DNA of 64,000 nucleotides from Rotaria sp. Silwood1 (GCA_905250075.1 CAJNOP010000039.1:553774-617773), one strand, 5' to 3'; counted from the first letter of the stretch, positions 47,846 to 61,816 are shown. Program-made: numbers and translations. Notes: generated by a model from the letters alone, not told the origin.

Positions 47846-49944
47846 TTTATGAAATGTGGTGCTACCAAATGACAAATAAGTTCTATATTATATATTTTTT
47901 CTACGAATATCGTATTTCGTCAACTATCTCGATGGAATGTACAAGAAAGTTTTTCACAAATACTATCCTAAGAAAAAGCAAAAATAAACGCAGAACATAA
48001 GATGAAACGAAATCCTCTACATCGTTCAATTCTGAAAACTTCTTCTATTAGAGTTATCTGAATCTTTTTGCTCATGTTTTCTAAGCTCGACCAACGGTCA
48101 ATGAGAATTCTTATTCACAATTCGTATACAGTAAATATGTGAATTTCTTCGTAACCTGAATAGTATTTTAGATTAAATTCAGATATCATTCATGTATCTT
48201 ATCTTTGTGTGCATTCACATCACTCGCAGAAGTGATGTTTACTTATTGAGCAATCTTCATCGAATGAATGAATGAATGTGCTGAACGAATTTATTTTCTC
48301 TTTTGTCCTTCTCTAACTTTATTTTTTTTTCCTTCCTCTACTCTGACTTTTTTCTTTTATTTCTTGACTTAAATTTTTCTTTTCTTTCCTTTTCTTTCCT
48401 ATCTCTCCAATTTGATTAAGACTAACAATCAATTACTAAGCATATGAGATCCGTTCTGTGTTTATGCCACATACATTTGTCGCATATATATTAACTGAAA
48501 ATATCACTCTCTTTTGACTTGGCTAGAGTTTCTAATTCGATTATGTAGCTCATAATTAATAATGTTGTATCGCTTGTCATAAAACGAGTTTCAATTAGCT
48601 CATATACTGATGAGTTGATAATTTGTGATGAAAATTCTAATGCGACAATTTTATGTTTGAGAATATTAGGAACTTATAATTTATCGTACGTTTCGAGCTT
48701 TGAACATAATCAAAAAATTAGGATTTCTATGTGAAAATTGAGACTTTAAATGAATAAAATCAACCTGTATTTTTTCGATATTCTAGTGTTCGCACCAACA
48801 CATGATTTTGATTCATATGATGTCAATGTTATGCAGATTCTTACTTTAATCAAGGGAACTCTTTTCCACATAATTAAATCTACAGCGAATACTTTTTTTG
48901 AATTAATTCAGCAGATCAAAAGATAAATAGAAGCTCCAAGCGGACTAAATGTCTTTCACGCGTACTGTGAAACAATAAAAAAACACAAATTCACGAGAAT
49001 ATAAATAATTATGGAAACCAGTCTCAAAAAAAAGATTAATCTACTTTGAGCATTTACAGTTGTTTTCGTTGGAAAAGATGATCATAAACATTTCTCACTA
49101 TCTTTTACGAAGAAGAAAATGACTTATATACCCGTTTCAGAGACTATTTAATGTGAATAACACTTGAAAACGCTGACTAGACGTAAAAATGGCAAGAAAA
49201 GTAATGATCACATTTTTTCTTGCCGTTTATCACCGTTTCCTAACAGAACGGGTGATAGACAAGAAATGGTCTCTTCTATTTACAAACGCTGATTACTAAT
49301 ATTAACCTATGCATAATGCTTCGATAAGGAAAATAATAAAAAATGGGCTTGTAAATTTACAAAACTAAGTTTATCCTGAATGATTTCAACTTCATTTGAT
49401 GATTTTTTTTCTTGATTGGTAAGAGCTGTTGCTATTAAACCTAATGAACTTTTTCCTGGAATTGATAGCGGACCATAAAATTCAGAAAAAAGTAGAAGGA
49501 CCATATTCAATTTATATTTTTAAATATATCATTATTTTAATTTTTCATTCGAAAATTAGCCATTCCAAACTCAATCGAATTTCCAAGTTAATTGTGATAT
49601 GGTTCTCAGTTTATCTCGAAAGAATCTGTCAGTAACTCATTTAGAAACAATAATAATATAATTAGGGTAAAGCAAGTGTTGCATCGAACGTAGTTATCAT
49701 TTTTGTGTCCAACTAAGAGGCAAGGAGCTGTGGAACAGAAAGTGAGTTAAAACTTCTATTTCTTAGTGCTTGAACAGCTCTCATTTATAAATAATCATCC
49801 CAGGTAGTATCAGTGAAAAACAAAAGTAGAACAATTCAATTCTGTTTTGATTAACATCGATGAAACGAAATAGCAACAATAGACATATTTTTGTTACAAA
49901 GTATTAGATATATTATATACCAGCTACGTATTTTAAGAAATATT
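47846..49944. other. Gene-poor stretch
   Basis: AT-rich, with a pyrimidine-rich run near 48300-48410. Short overlapping antisense frames at 49307-49635 lack motifs. Nothing supportable. Confidence 0.5.
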
Positions 49945-50597
49945 TTATTTAAACAGACAATAAAGAAACAAGTTTAGAGATAAAAAGCCGGTCCAAATAT
50001 CTGTTACAATCACAATACCAAAGGCACCTATGAATAAAGGTGGATAGCAGTAATTCAAAAAGACTGAATCATAATATTGAACACTTTTGTATTTGGTTAC
50101 AATCCATGCATTTCCACAGCACCAAAGAATAAAATTTGCTAAAAGACAAAAGCAAACGACAAAAATAGTCCAAACACCAATCCCTAGAAAAGACATAAAA
50201 TCAACAATTGATTGTAAATTTTAGATTATAATTCACCACATGATGTTCTTTGTTTGGTCCCATTTTTTCGCCATGAACCTTCACTCTCTCTTGTCCATGT
50301 TTGATAAATATTCATGACAGTCTCGAATGTATCTTCATCGAAGCAAGATAAGACAGCAAAAAGAAGAGGCCATACGATTTCGAGTATTCCACTTGCAATC
50401 AAATAAGTTTTCAAATTTGGCGCACCGGGACACTCTTGTTTTGACCATTTAAAGTAAAATACAAGTTTCATTATAAATAAACTAATATAGATCATGACAA
50501 GTATTACAAACAAAACAGTTATAAAAACTTTCATAGAACTGAAAATAAATGTGAATGAGACAACTGGTAGCATGGATGATAATACTCACTGATTCAT
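49945..50597 (-). CDS. Four-TM membrane protein, unknown family, with 8-nt first coding exon
   Basis: Exon 1 is 50597-50590 (ATGAATCA only), exon 2 is 50538-50237 and exon 3 is 50183-49945; introns are 51 and 53 bp, GT-AG. The product is 182 residues. Four hydrophobic helices: VFITVLFVILVMIYISLFIM (about 6-25), YLIASGILEIVWPLLFAVL, VWTIFVVCFCLLANFILWCC and LFIGAFGIVIVTDIWTGFLSL. The loop between helices 2 and 3 is the longest and holds a Trp/Arg/Lys-rich basic patch. An alternative start at 50573 would read through the intron, and at 50525 there is an internal Met; the micro-exon model is preferred because both splice signals are strong. The family is not recognised; it resembles the tetraspan-type gene at 9015-10098 in style only. 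Confidence 0.7.
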
Positions 50598-53500
50598 TTT
50601 TTTTCTTTTTTGAAAATCAAAAAATTTTGTTAGTTGTCAATGAGAGGTTTTGGTAGAAGGAAAAAACGAAATTCATGCATGTAATAGTTTAGGACTTTGA
50701 TATGAAGTTGATTGCCATACAAACATTGTATTTTGTTCGATATTATTTCTTTTTATTCTTTATGTCAACCGAGATAAAAGAGAGATTATAATCCACAAAC
50801 GTATCTGATGTCTGTCAACCGCTATCATAAGTGATTGTTATTATAAGTACGCACGTTCGCTCGAAGTCGTTGCTGCTTTCATGTAAACTCTTTGCAATAT
50901 ACTCAACTATTTCTTTCTTGACAAATGTATTTTTCTTCGCTGCTCCAGAGAAAACTAATGTAAATATCCAATGTCACAGAACCAACTCTGTCTTTTAGCA
51001 CGCTTCTTTTGTCAGCATATTGTGATAGAGAAGCATATGCATAAATTGTCAATGTTTTTATAAAACGCGATTGTTGATAAATGTTGAAGTATCTAACAGT
51101 GTGAATTATCTGTTTCATCACATCCTACCGTTTTCATAAAGATCATGGCTTTGCGCTATTATCAATCCTTGATTAGATCAGATAATTGTCCTTTTTATGA
51201 ATATGAAGAGAAAAAGAAAGGAACAGAAGATTTTTCATATTTTATGTGTGTATTACTAAAAAATGCACATTCGAGAATTCCTGATCAATGCATTCAGTCT
51301 CAGGATAGTCATAGACAATCGATATATACGTATTGTGATCTTTGAAATGAAGCTATTTAAAAATGTAATCAAGTTTTATGTGTAATTAAGTCAACAAAAG
51401 ATCGAAAACATGATATGATATTTTATAGCGTAAGTTTGAAATCTTTCATGTGAAAGATTTGTTAATAATAATTTCATTAATGTGTTCATGTTAATTAATA
51501 ATAATAATTTGAACTTTTATTCACAATATGCCATTTTATGGTAAATAGTTTTGCTTGTTAAACTTGTAAATAAATCTTCAAGATGAAGCTAAGTGTATTG
51601 ATTTTCGGACTAACTCGATCTTAGATTTGATATGTGAAAATACTTGTTTGACTCATTTTTAACGTTGCTCTTTTCAATGCTCGGCTATACAAACTGACAT
51701 AACTACTAAATGAATTTTTATACGAATGCTGTTCTAGTTCGTAATAATATCTGTTATTATTATGACTAGAACTAATGAAGAAACATATTCAATTATTGAA
51801 TGCCATTCGACTCTATATATGTCCGTTTATACTGAATTTTTGGTCTAATATCAGATATTTTTTTTAAAAATCGAATTAAACAATTTGGACTTGGTATTTT
51901 CCAAATAGCTAACTAAAAATGATTATTAGAATTTCTTAACAATTTCATACATAACGAATACTCTTCTTCATATTATTGAATTTTCAAAAATGGTACTCTC
52001 TCTGAAACAGGCCATAAAAATCAAGTTCATCTGAAAATTCAATAATTTGAGAAAACTTCAGGTCGAAATTCTTTAGTTCAAGTTTTTCAAAAAAAAAGAT
52101 CCTTGTAAAAGGACGAAATCCAATGGAAAGACTATCACTTTTGATCATTAGATCATAGATACAAACGCTTCTGTGTTTTTCTTAGTCTCATCAAAAATAT
52201 CTTCAATAGCGATGTCATTCGAGCTTCGTCTACAAGATATATCATATTCCAATCGAAGATTATAAAAACTGAATTTTATATGACGGATGTACAAGACAAC
52301 CTCAAAAGTCACGATAAGAGTTGTGAAATACCAAAAACAACGCAATTTTTTTCACACAATATTTGGCAAGATTTGAACAAATTTCTTATAGCTCTTTTGA
52401 TTGTTGATAGTACTCTGATTGATGTTGAAGTATGAAAATAAGCGAAAGCATGCATAAAAATGGCGCATTCTTAATTTATAATAGAGGAAAATTCTTGTTT
52501 CATTTCCACCATTTTCCATGAATTGAAAACATATTAGCGTCATATCGATACCGTCTCTATCAGTTAATAGATTCTAAGAACTGTTTGCTAACTAAAATCT
52601 TTCGTAAAGTAAATGAAGAATAATATGACAATTTTCTACATGTTTTTACAATATAGTGATCATATTCATAGCCTTGCTCGTCATAATGATCAATAAAAAC
52701 ACCTTGTAATACTCTATGTAAACACATTATTTTCGTAATACAATTTTATGGGAGAAAGTCCATGAAAGTTAAACGTCTAAATGACAAAGACATCAGTTGT
52801 ACATTTATTTTTCCTTTATTATTAGCAGTGAACATTGATGGACGATTTTCTGATTGATTGATATTCGTATCTAAAATATATTCCTTGTAAATATTATTAA
52901 TGTATGCGTTTATATCACATACAGTCAAAAGACACATACTTAACGTATCAAGAGAAAAGTAAGTTAGACAACATGTGAATGAGTTTGTTTTTTTTTTGTA
53001 TAAAAAGATGACCATTATGATGCGATGTGTAGCAGATTTTTAAAAAACTCAATTGGAGCATGAAATATATCATGAGAATACACGATTTTGCTCAATGGAT
53101 AATGTTCTCTTATTCAAACATATTAACGTTAAAGGTCTCATTGGAATTCTATCTGGATTGTCAATTTAGCTTTTTAGAAACAATATTTGTGGAACTCACA
53201 TACATTTTCGAAAAAATAGTGAGTTTAAATTTTAAGTTCAAGTTTCGCGGCTCCCTTCTTTCCTTTCCTTCTCCATTACAGACACTCTCTTCATTGTAGA
53301 CCATAGCAACTCCATCAAAAAGAAAAAAATTCTGTTCGAAGTACAGAAATAAAAAGGACAGCATTTATTGAGTATCGATTAACAATAGAAAAGAACTATT
53401 GTCTTTTAGAGAATTGAATCATTGTGTATTTTGTCATTAGTATAATGAAATTAAAGAAGATATGTGAGTTCCACATTTCAGTCCCGAAGAGGCCGCACTA

Positions 53501-54571
53501 ACAAGTTTCTGATATTATTCAAATGAAAGTCTAAACGTATTCAAAAATATTTGAACAGTGTTGTTGTATCTTTCCAAGTTGCTATTTAAAAAGCTTTGAT
53601 GATAATACATCAAATATTGAAAAAAAGAATTTCACGATAAATAAAACATCATTAAAATTTGTTTCGAAAAACTAAAAGAAAATATTAAATAGAAAAAATT
53701 CAATATCTTCTTTTGTAGGTTTTTCTCATCATACCAAACATAATTAATACTTTCATTACCAACATAAAAGACAGAGTGATTTTATACTATTCGTATTTTC
53801 TTTTCTTTTAACATGAGTCTAGTAAGCACTGCAATAAGATGACGATGTGAAAAACTATCGTTGTCTGACTTTTCAGTTTTTGTAAATATCTAAAAAACAT
53901 ATTATGACTCATTGTATGAATTTCACACATCAATACAACTCGTAATGCACAGTTTTGCCGCTAGTCATCAACAGGTTTTAACAATTTTAAAAAACGAACA
54001 AAATTACTAAAGCTAAAAGAAAAGAAAAAAAAATACGAAGAGAACAATGTATGTAAACAGCCTGGATCATTAATATCGTTTTTATAGAAAAGCCTAGGTG
54101 CACATTACAGCTGAATCTAAATAAGTGCTATCTCTGATCGGACCCATTTTTTCAGTACAGTAGAATATTTGGAAATGAAGAATCGCATCCATTAGGTTAT
54201 GGCTATCGTTCTTATTTGATTGCTGTTACAGATTTGAATCGAGATACTTTTATTTAGTATCATGCTACAAACGATGTAAAAATTTTTCTAAAAAGGTACT
54301 AATGTGGCCGTTGCTCTGAGATTTTTTACCTAGATTTTTGTGACTTTCTTTGAGAATGTCTTATATTGTTAAAAATTTCTTTTCTAATAATCATGTAACA
54401 TTCAAACAATTACTCGAAAACTAAATAGTGGAATGTTTTTTAGACCTTTTTACAGTTTATTGAATTTCCACAACCAAAAAGATGCATTATTTACGATTGT
54501 TTTCATAGTTGCATAAGATTTACTGAATTTCACGGTACATGTTCTCCAGACACTGGCTCTTGCGAAACGAG
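50598..54571. other. Long gene-poor stretch
   Basis: About 4 kb, AT-rich. A 66-codon plus frame at 51145-51345 starts with a clean ATG and has normal composition but no motif. Around 52165-52200 a block (TTTTTCTTAGTCTCATCAAAAAT) resembles the arm consensus of the 630-bp palindrome family and may be a fragment. No other feature supported. Confidence 0.4.
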
Positions 54572-54574
54572 TTT

Positions 54575-54642
54575 GAGTGTGGGTAAAGAGGTAACGGACA
54601 TTCATACCCATATACACAGCCCTTCCCTACTCACCCACATCC
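54575..54642. repeat. G-arm/C-arm telomere-like hairpin element
   Basis: GAGTGTGGGTAAAGAGG at 54575 is followed within 40 bases by CATACCCATATACACAGCCC...CTCACCCACATCC ending at 54642. Confidence 0.55.
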
Positions 54643-54850
54643 TATTTTTCTGTCTATTACTTCTTAAATCTGACTGATATTACACTCCACTCGTCAGATT
54701 CAGTTGATGAGGCTGTGAATGGATCTAAGCTATCACGACGAGTTTCGATATGGCTAAAGATCTCGTCAGGTAGCTTAAATTTTTAAGAAAATTCAATTCC
54801 TTAGAAAAGAATAAATTCAAGATTAATGATAGTTTTGACAAACGGTGTAG

Positions 54851-54916
54851 TAGCGGATATGGGTGTGAATAAACGAAAGACTTGTATCCACTCTTACATT
54901 GACACCTACACTCTCA
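54851..54916. repeat. G-arm/C-arm telomere-like hairpin element (weak)
   Basis: GGATATGGGTGTGAATAA is followed by TATCCACTCTTACATTGACACCTACACTCTC. It is the more degenerate of two copies about 280 bp apart upstream of the sulfotransferase gene. Confidence 0.4.
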
Positions 54917-55429
54917 GTCGAAGAAAATACCTATGATATTGTGATTATGGGACTTCTCTTCCTATAGATTCATTAATAATTTGTTACTATGTTTCGAATA
55001 AGATAAATGCATGTCTCATTAATTCGCTGTATGAAGCAGCCATTTGATCGACATTATGTCTAGTTTTGTTTGAATAGTTTTTATGCAGAATGGTAAACGA
55101 ACAACGCCCATGATTGTTTTAACCTGTTTATGACGCTTACTGAAAAAGTAAGATCTTTTTCTTTTTTATTTTCTTTCCCTTCACAGGTCGTACAGGACAA
55201 TCTTTTTCGGGCTTTTTTTATAGTCAAAACTGACAATGAATTCTTTTTTTCTGTTCATGCAAGTGGATTAATAAGTGTTTTTGTTACCTTCATATTTCGC
55301 GTCTTTATGCTGCAGGCTTGTTTGCAGAGCGAGAAGGAAAGAAAAAGAGAATGAATAAATATATAGCACAGAAAGCAATTATATTCTGTACTATTTTAAC
55401 GGAACTTTGAGAAAAAAGAAGATATCAAC

Positions 55430-58400
55430 ATGAGTATATTGGCCTTCTTCGTTCTGTGGCTGTTTGCTCATAAGAAATTGTCTATCACGTTCGGTTATTT
55501 AGTTGGTACTGTCGCCTTCGTGATGCTCAGTTTAAGAACAGGTACTTTTTAATATAGCTATTTAGAATTATTTTGATGACAAGTCTGTTCTCTCGTTTTA
55601 TGCGATTGATTAGGCAATCTATTGACTAAATTTTTAACTGTACATCAAACAAATTTGACAGTACCTGTCGTCGCTCAAGTATTGAATTCATCTGCGTCCA
55701 CTTATCCACTTCTTTATCAACAACGTATTAAATTTCTTGCGAACAAATGCAATAGTGAAGGCTTCCATCGCTCAAATCTTGAGGATCTTATTCGTCGTAA
55801 TGATGTGCTCAATTATGTGGGTTTTGTTCTTCGCTCCCATTCTCTCTTCTATTGCTCGGTTCCAAAAGTAGCGACGCGATCTTTTCTCACTTTCATTACT
55901 TATCTTCATATACGTGATGATCTTACTGCTTTGCTTGTGTCTAATTCAACTGATGAACAAAAAAATAGACGAATAATGAAGGATTCAACTCTATTCAATG
56001 CTACCTATTTGCATCAAATGATGTCATCTTCAACTATGGTAAGACAAAATCAAATGATCTCTCTTTTTTTCTTGCTATTATGCCCCCAGGATGAAAGTAA
56101 TATATATTTGTCGTCTCCTCTATTTCGTTGTGTTTGTAACTACAAATTGAAACTGTACAAACATAAAAAAGCAATAAAACAAATGATGAGCAAGAGGAAT
56201 GAAAAAAAAAGGTGACACGACTGATGCGCGTATAAGCTCTATAGTCTGTTCTTTGCGCCGAGAGAATAACTCCTTCGAGATTTTTTTGAAAAGTTGATTA
56301 TTAGGAATAGTGAAATTATTATTACACTTATATCATCATTGGTATCCATTTGTCCTTTTTAAGTTAGATTTTGTAGATACTACAATCTCTTGTGACAAAT
56401 CATCCTCCGACAGTAAAAATTATTATTATTCGGTAATCAATAGGATAATCACATAGCACGAAAATTGGTCATAGGTGTATATTATCTCATAGAAGTATGG
56501 GTGCATAGAAGTAAACATATTCTGTAGCATAATAGTCCCATCAAACTATTAATGTATGTTAAAAAAAAAGGTTCTATTCTGTGAATACTGTAGTTTGAAA
56601 AACAATAGTAAGAGAATAATGCGGATATTCAAAATATGCATGTTCTGCTTCAACAATATCCAAATTATAGGAGTTCGAATGTTAGAAAAATAAATAAAAT
56701 ATAATTGAGTATGGAAACAGCGGAAAGAAGTTATTTAATGAAAATACTGGCAAGCAAAATTCAAGATGGAAAAATGAATACAATCGAGCTTATTCACGAG
56801 AAAAAGTCGAATGTTGGAACTTGATCTGAAAGGAGAAGTCACTTAGTTTACAGAAAATATTCAATTCTGTATAATTTTACAACCAATCAAGAACAAAAAT
56901 TTTTAGTCACCTAAAATTCATTCGGCTAAGTCATTTTTTGCAACACTCCAATCACTCTATCTTATTGAAAAAATAAAATATCCGATCAAAAATATTCCAT
57001 TTCTACTATATTTGACATTTACATAGGAGTCATTTCATTGTAATTTTGTGAAACTCATTCTTTCGAAAAAAAAACAAGTTATGTATTGAGGATGTATCTG
57101 ACAATACAAATAAGATAGTGCAGTACAGCGATGCTAAGTGAATTAAATAAGTTGGTAGAATAGTGTTTCTAAATGCAAACATTTTTGAAACGATTAAATT
57201 TCAGAGCATGAGTATCAGCTATAATAATTGTTGTTGTTTTTATTTATTCATTTGATCTTTTTTGAAAGAATTCTTTTAAAACCACGGACAATATACCATA
57301 AACTTGTTACATAGACAGTTGAGCCTCTTGACTTTTGGATCTTCTACGGACAGGTTTTGCCAATTGACTAAACCTTCCATGTGAGCTTTTTTGAAACCTT
57401 CAGAAAAACTACTATTGAAGTGATTGTGGGGATGGGGATGAGAGTGGAGGAGGTGGATAGATGGGTGTGGGATTGGATTTTGGTGGGTGGATGGGGGTGT
57501 GGATGTTATTCTTTCTTTCTCCCACTCATACGGCACACCTACACCAACACTTCATACATCTACATCCAGACCCACCTCACACCCATAACCACCTACATCC
57601 CACACCCTAGTTGTAATAAATTCTTCATTTTGTTACTTGTTTGACTTAACATGTGAAGAGGCTCAAATGTCGTGTCACCCATAAACTTATAATAGCCAGA
57701 GCTTGCGAATTCCATACTCTGCCTCCTTATGAAACTGTACTGACAAGTTCTTTATGAGTGAAATAGGTTAGTTTTACGTATTCCTTCTTCTGGTGCAAGA
57801 CAAAGAGAAGGAGACGTGTTAATTAAAACATGGATTTAAGAATAAGATATGATCGGTTAAAGAAATTATTTAACAAATGATTACTTAGAAACATGTTATG
57901 ACAGTGAGAGATATGAAAGTAGGGTTCGAATATTGAGAGAGAAGGGCAAGCGTAGATAACTTTCGTTCAACAGACAATATGTATTGTTTATTTTGGTTCA
58001 ACATTGAATGTTATACTTTTTAGAATAATTCTCAATTATCTATCGGTGATCGTCTTTCGATTCTTTCCTCATTTCAAACGTGTTTGAGGAACACATCTGA
58101 TACTTTGCCATTGGATCTGTGGAGAATATATCAAGACAAAGTGTTTCCTCTAGTTCGTCTCCGCTCTCTTCCAAATAGCTCTCTTCTCATGTCAGATAAT
58201 TTCACTCGTGTTATCTTTGTTCGCCATCCACTGGAGCGCCTTGCAGCCGCTTACACTGACAAAATTATGTCCCTTCAAGCTCCAGCTTTCTCACTCTATG
58301 ATGACATTCGTCGGATAATTTGTCGAAAATTTGCTCCATTCTATTTGAAACCCAACGAAATAGCTTTTTATCGTCGGAAGAGAACAATATCAAAGATGAA

Positions 58401-58788
58401 CAATGAACCATGTGGAAAAATTGTGCCATCCTTTCAGCATTTTCTCGAGCACATCGCATCCGGTTCAAACTTGATGGATGTTCATTGGCAACCCTATTCG
58501 TCCTTATGTCAGGCATGTGCACTCAAATATAATTTTATCGGCAAATACGAAACAATGCAAGCTGATCTCGACACTTTTATGCCACGTATCAATCTAACAT
58601 CAATCGATTGGGGTTTAAATCGTCGTTTTTCGACTGGCCGAACAAGATTGCAATACCAATCGATGTATAGTGACCTGCCTGATCGACTTGTCTGTCGTTT
58701 GAAAAAAATCTATCGTCATGATTTCAAACTGTTCGACTACAGATTAGAAGACTACTTGAGTGGAAACCGAACACTTGTCTGCTCTTAG
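55430..58788 (+). CDS. Golgi carbohydrate sulfotransferase (Sulfotransfer_2 / CHST8-14 type)
   Basis: Transfers sulfate from PAPS to sugar residues of glycoproteins or glycosaminoglycans. Exons 55430-55541, 55614-56038 and 58024-58788 give 433 residues; introns are 72 and 1985 bp. Residues about 17-35 form a signal-anchor helix, typical of type II Golgi enzymes. The 5'-phosphosulfate-binding loop is C-S-V-P-K-V-A-T-R-S-F (118-128), matching the family CPKVGxT/S pattern. The 3'-phosphate-binding motif is R-V-I-F-V-R-H-P-L-E-R-L-A-A-A-Y (241-256), matching FVRHPFERLxSAY. The H-W-Q-P-Y and Y-N-F-I-G-K-Y-E-T motifs later are also family hallmarks. Potential N-glycosylation sites include N51 (NLT). 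The long second intron carries a telomere-like hairpin at 57425-57610, and another such element begins eight bases after the stop. Substrate specificity cannot be told. Confidence 0.92.
57425..57610. repeat. Large telomere-like inverted tract inside sulfotransferase intron
   Basis: About 80 bases of G-rich strand (GTGGGGATGGGGATG...GGGTGTGGATG) are followed, after about 40 bases, by about 70 bases of C-rich strand (CACCTACACCAACACT...CCCACACCC). Units vary around TGTGGG/GGTGGATG. It is one of the two longest members of the family and lies wholly within an intron. Confidence 0.75.
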
Positions 58789-58795
58789 TATGGTA

Positions 58796-58874
58796 TAGGT
58801 GTGGATGTTGATGTTCTCTTCTCACACATTCATATCATCGCTTGCACTACATACACCCACATCTACATGTACAC
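58796..58874. repeat. G-arm/C-arm telomere-like hairpin just after a stop codon
   Basis: AGGTGTGGATGTTGATG starts within about ten bases of the sulfotransferase stop, and ACACCCACATCTACATGTACAC closes it. It must lie in the 3' untranslated region unless the transcript ends first. Confidence 0.6.
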
Positions 58875-59658
58875 TTTGTCTTAGAAAGTTTGACTTTTTT
58901 CAATGAAAAAAAATTGAAATCGAATTTTTTTGTCATAGAAAGATGCGTCGAAGTTTTATTTTTTCGAATAAATATGATTTTCTTTACAAAACATTTTGAT
59001 AATAAGAGTGTGGATGCAAGTTTTGGTGTCACTGCTGGGTACAACTGAAGAGATTACCGATAAACAACATTAAACTCATACATATTCACATCCTCAGTTT
59101 TGTTCGCTGCAATTTTATATAGGAATAGAGAAAGATCTGAGCTCAGAAAACCCAAATAGTTTGAATTTGTGAAATGTCTAGTAGGACTGCAGATCGTTGT
59201 TTCAATACACTTGCTGAGATTTCTTTTGATTGGATTTTTTTTAATTTTTGGTGTATGCGAGTCAATAGGAAACAACGGTTCGTGGTCAAAACAAAATGTT
59301 ATCATTATTATTATTAATAACCTAATGCATCACACAGATCATAAGATAGTTCTTGCCTTTCTGATACAACTATGCCAAAGAGATAGTGATACATTGGTCT
59401 AGTTTTGAAAGAAATTCAGACTATTTAGTGCCTACTATATAGTAGTGACAATATTAGCGTTTCATTACGATTGATAAAGTATTTTGCACCAATAGAAATG
59501 GAGAAGAATAAAATGCATTTGAATGTTTTGCCGAGTGTTGCTGACAAAGTAAAAGAAATCGAATTTTGTCAACATTGGATATACAAAGAGAAAAAGTCAA
59601 TCGAAGATCTCAATATATTCTCTAATCAATATTGATTTTTAATTATTCTTGTTAAGTA

Positions 59659-60324
59659 ATGTCTGTTTCGACATCTCGTACATTACTACTTGTATTGTTC
59701 AAATCCATGGATACTCATATCAACGAAACAGTACGATCCATTTTGTCATCTTGGGGTAAAACTAATATTTACGAGTCCATTACCACAAGTAACGACCAAG
59801 GTTGGACGCATGCATGTATTTGTTTGGTTGATGATGAACAAACGTTGAGAAAAATCGATTCTACCACCATTATCGAGAGCATCAAGAAGGGTGGTCATAT
59901 GGAAAATATTCTTTTTGCACCACTTTCATTTTCAATTGAATGTGTCAAAGATATGTCTAGTGATCCAAACAATGATACTGTATTTATAATTGGATTTAGT
60001 TTACCAAAACATAAGATTGATGAATTTCCACAAGATTGGTTTAAAGCAACACCATACATGTCATCATGTAAGTGTTGCCGACTATTGGAGACAGAGAGAA
60101 AGAATAGTTGAGTAAACATTTTATTTATTCAAGGTATGGGATATAAACGTGCGACGGTTTACAAAGTCTTGGACGAAAATGCGATATTTTCATTTTTTAA
60201 CATAGCCGTATGGTCAAGTCTCGATTCTTGGAAACAAGCAATAGCAACAGAAGAAAGCAAACAAGCTCATGCTCATCAAGGCTATGTTGATCGAACACCA
60301 TTTATTGGCAAACAAGTGAATTAA
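59659..60324 (+). CDS. ABM-like dimeric alpha+beta barrel protein
   Basis: Exons 59659-60067 and 60134-60324 (66-bp intron) give 199 residues. The C-terminal third (Y-K-R-A-T-V-Y-K-V, then F-F-N-I-A-V-W-S-S-L-D-S-W-K-Q-A) has the layout of an antibiotic-biosynthesis-monooxygenase (ABM) barrel half: a beta strand, then FxNIAxWxSxxxxxxA before the closing helix. The N-terminal part may form a second, diverged barrel half, as in tandem ABM proteins. The fold is used by small cofactor-poor oxygenases and haem-degrading enzymes; the actual substrate is unknown. There is no signal peptide, so a cytosolic location is expected. The fold assignment is by pattern only; the gene structure itself is well supported by exact phase at the splice and a short bdelloid-style intron. 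Confidence 0.72.
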
Positions 60325-61816
60325 CCTTCGATTTAAATGAAATTAAATGCATTCATGAAAAATGTGCCATTTCAATACATGCTCAACCAAAATACTCAGA
60401 AACTTTTCTTTTACTTATTAATTCTTCCTTACATGAAGATTTTCACCCTATGCATATGCAATTTCACAATAGAGTTGAATAAAATAGATGTCTAAAATTT
60501 GTTTGAAGAAATTCTCAAGTTTCGATAGCTTTTTTTCATGATCTACTATCTCTTTTCATGTCTATCTGTTACTTATACAATAGAACGACCAGACCTAGAA
60601 GCAATTTTGATAGCACGAGATATTCTCAAGAATCTCTCTTTCGTGGTGATGTGTGTTCATCGATTCATTATGTAGTTTATCTATCATTTGTTACGCTCAG
60701 ATATGCTCATTCACTTATTTCTTCATCCTATGTTCTTCGTTTATTAAGCATCATTCTCAGTTTTTCTTGTCATCGTTTGTTATTTTATTAAATATATATT
60801 AGCAAATCTCTAGTGACTAACAGTCTTTCTGTTTCAGTCTTCTCATTTAGTATATGTTTCAGTTATATCAGTCAATGACTTTATTCTGAAAAGTGTGACA
60901 ATGTATTATTAATTTTATTAACAGAAAATTGTGCTTCGTCGACTGAAAAACTTGATTAACCATTGTTGTTTTGTTTTTTTTTCATCATCAAAAATCAGAA
61001 TTCTGTAAAATCAGATCGAATTAGAACAATGAAATGATAGACATTACTAATTATTGAAAAGATATTAAAGAAATAACTTTTAAAATTATTTTTCTACATT
61101 GAATACAATTATCAATATGACAAAGATATTCTATCCAATATTACTGATATGAATTTTTCGTCATCAAAATAAAAAGAATTTGAACTATGATAAGATTATT
61201 AGAATGGATAAATTCAAAATGATTTTTTGCTTCATATGCCATCTAGAAATTTCACTATTTTTTTGAAACATTAATCAAAATAAACAAATTTTGTCTTTTA
61301 ACAGAAGTTCTCTCTCATGCTATAACGAATAGAGATTGCACTAACACTTACTTTGATAGTTAAATGTCTCAGCATATGAAATATCAAGTAGTGATCAGAA
61401 GAAAAAAAAAGTTTCGCCTAATTGAAAAGATGTCATTTAGGATATCAGTGTATTATATCTGTTAGAAAACGACAATCTACAACAGTAAAATATTCTGTGT
61501 GTATCTTTCCTAATGATCGATGATTAATTTAAAATATTTTTACTCTTAATAGAATGAGAATTTTTATTCTTTTTTATAAACTACATTTCTTTAATATTGA
61601 TTAGATTTTCAGAGATAAAATTGCTCCCACAATCAAAAAGTAGAAAACAAGAAGTAGTATTATGAGATTATTGCTATTGAACGACATATTCTAGCGCTCA
61701 TTGTGATCCACTAGTTGGCATCGCTTAAATGCTTCACGAGATAATGACAAAATTATAACAAGGAAAATTGGTAACAAAAATAAATCACTCTGTTCAATCA
61801 GTTCTAATGCAAACTA
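60325..61816. other. Gene-poor stretch
   Basis: 3' flank of the ABM-like gene, then AT-rich sequence with many homopolymers. The 60558-60791 frame has no motif. Nothing else recognised. Confidence 0.5.
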
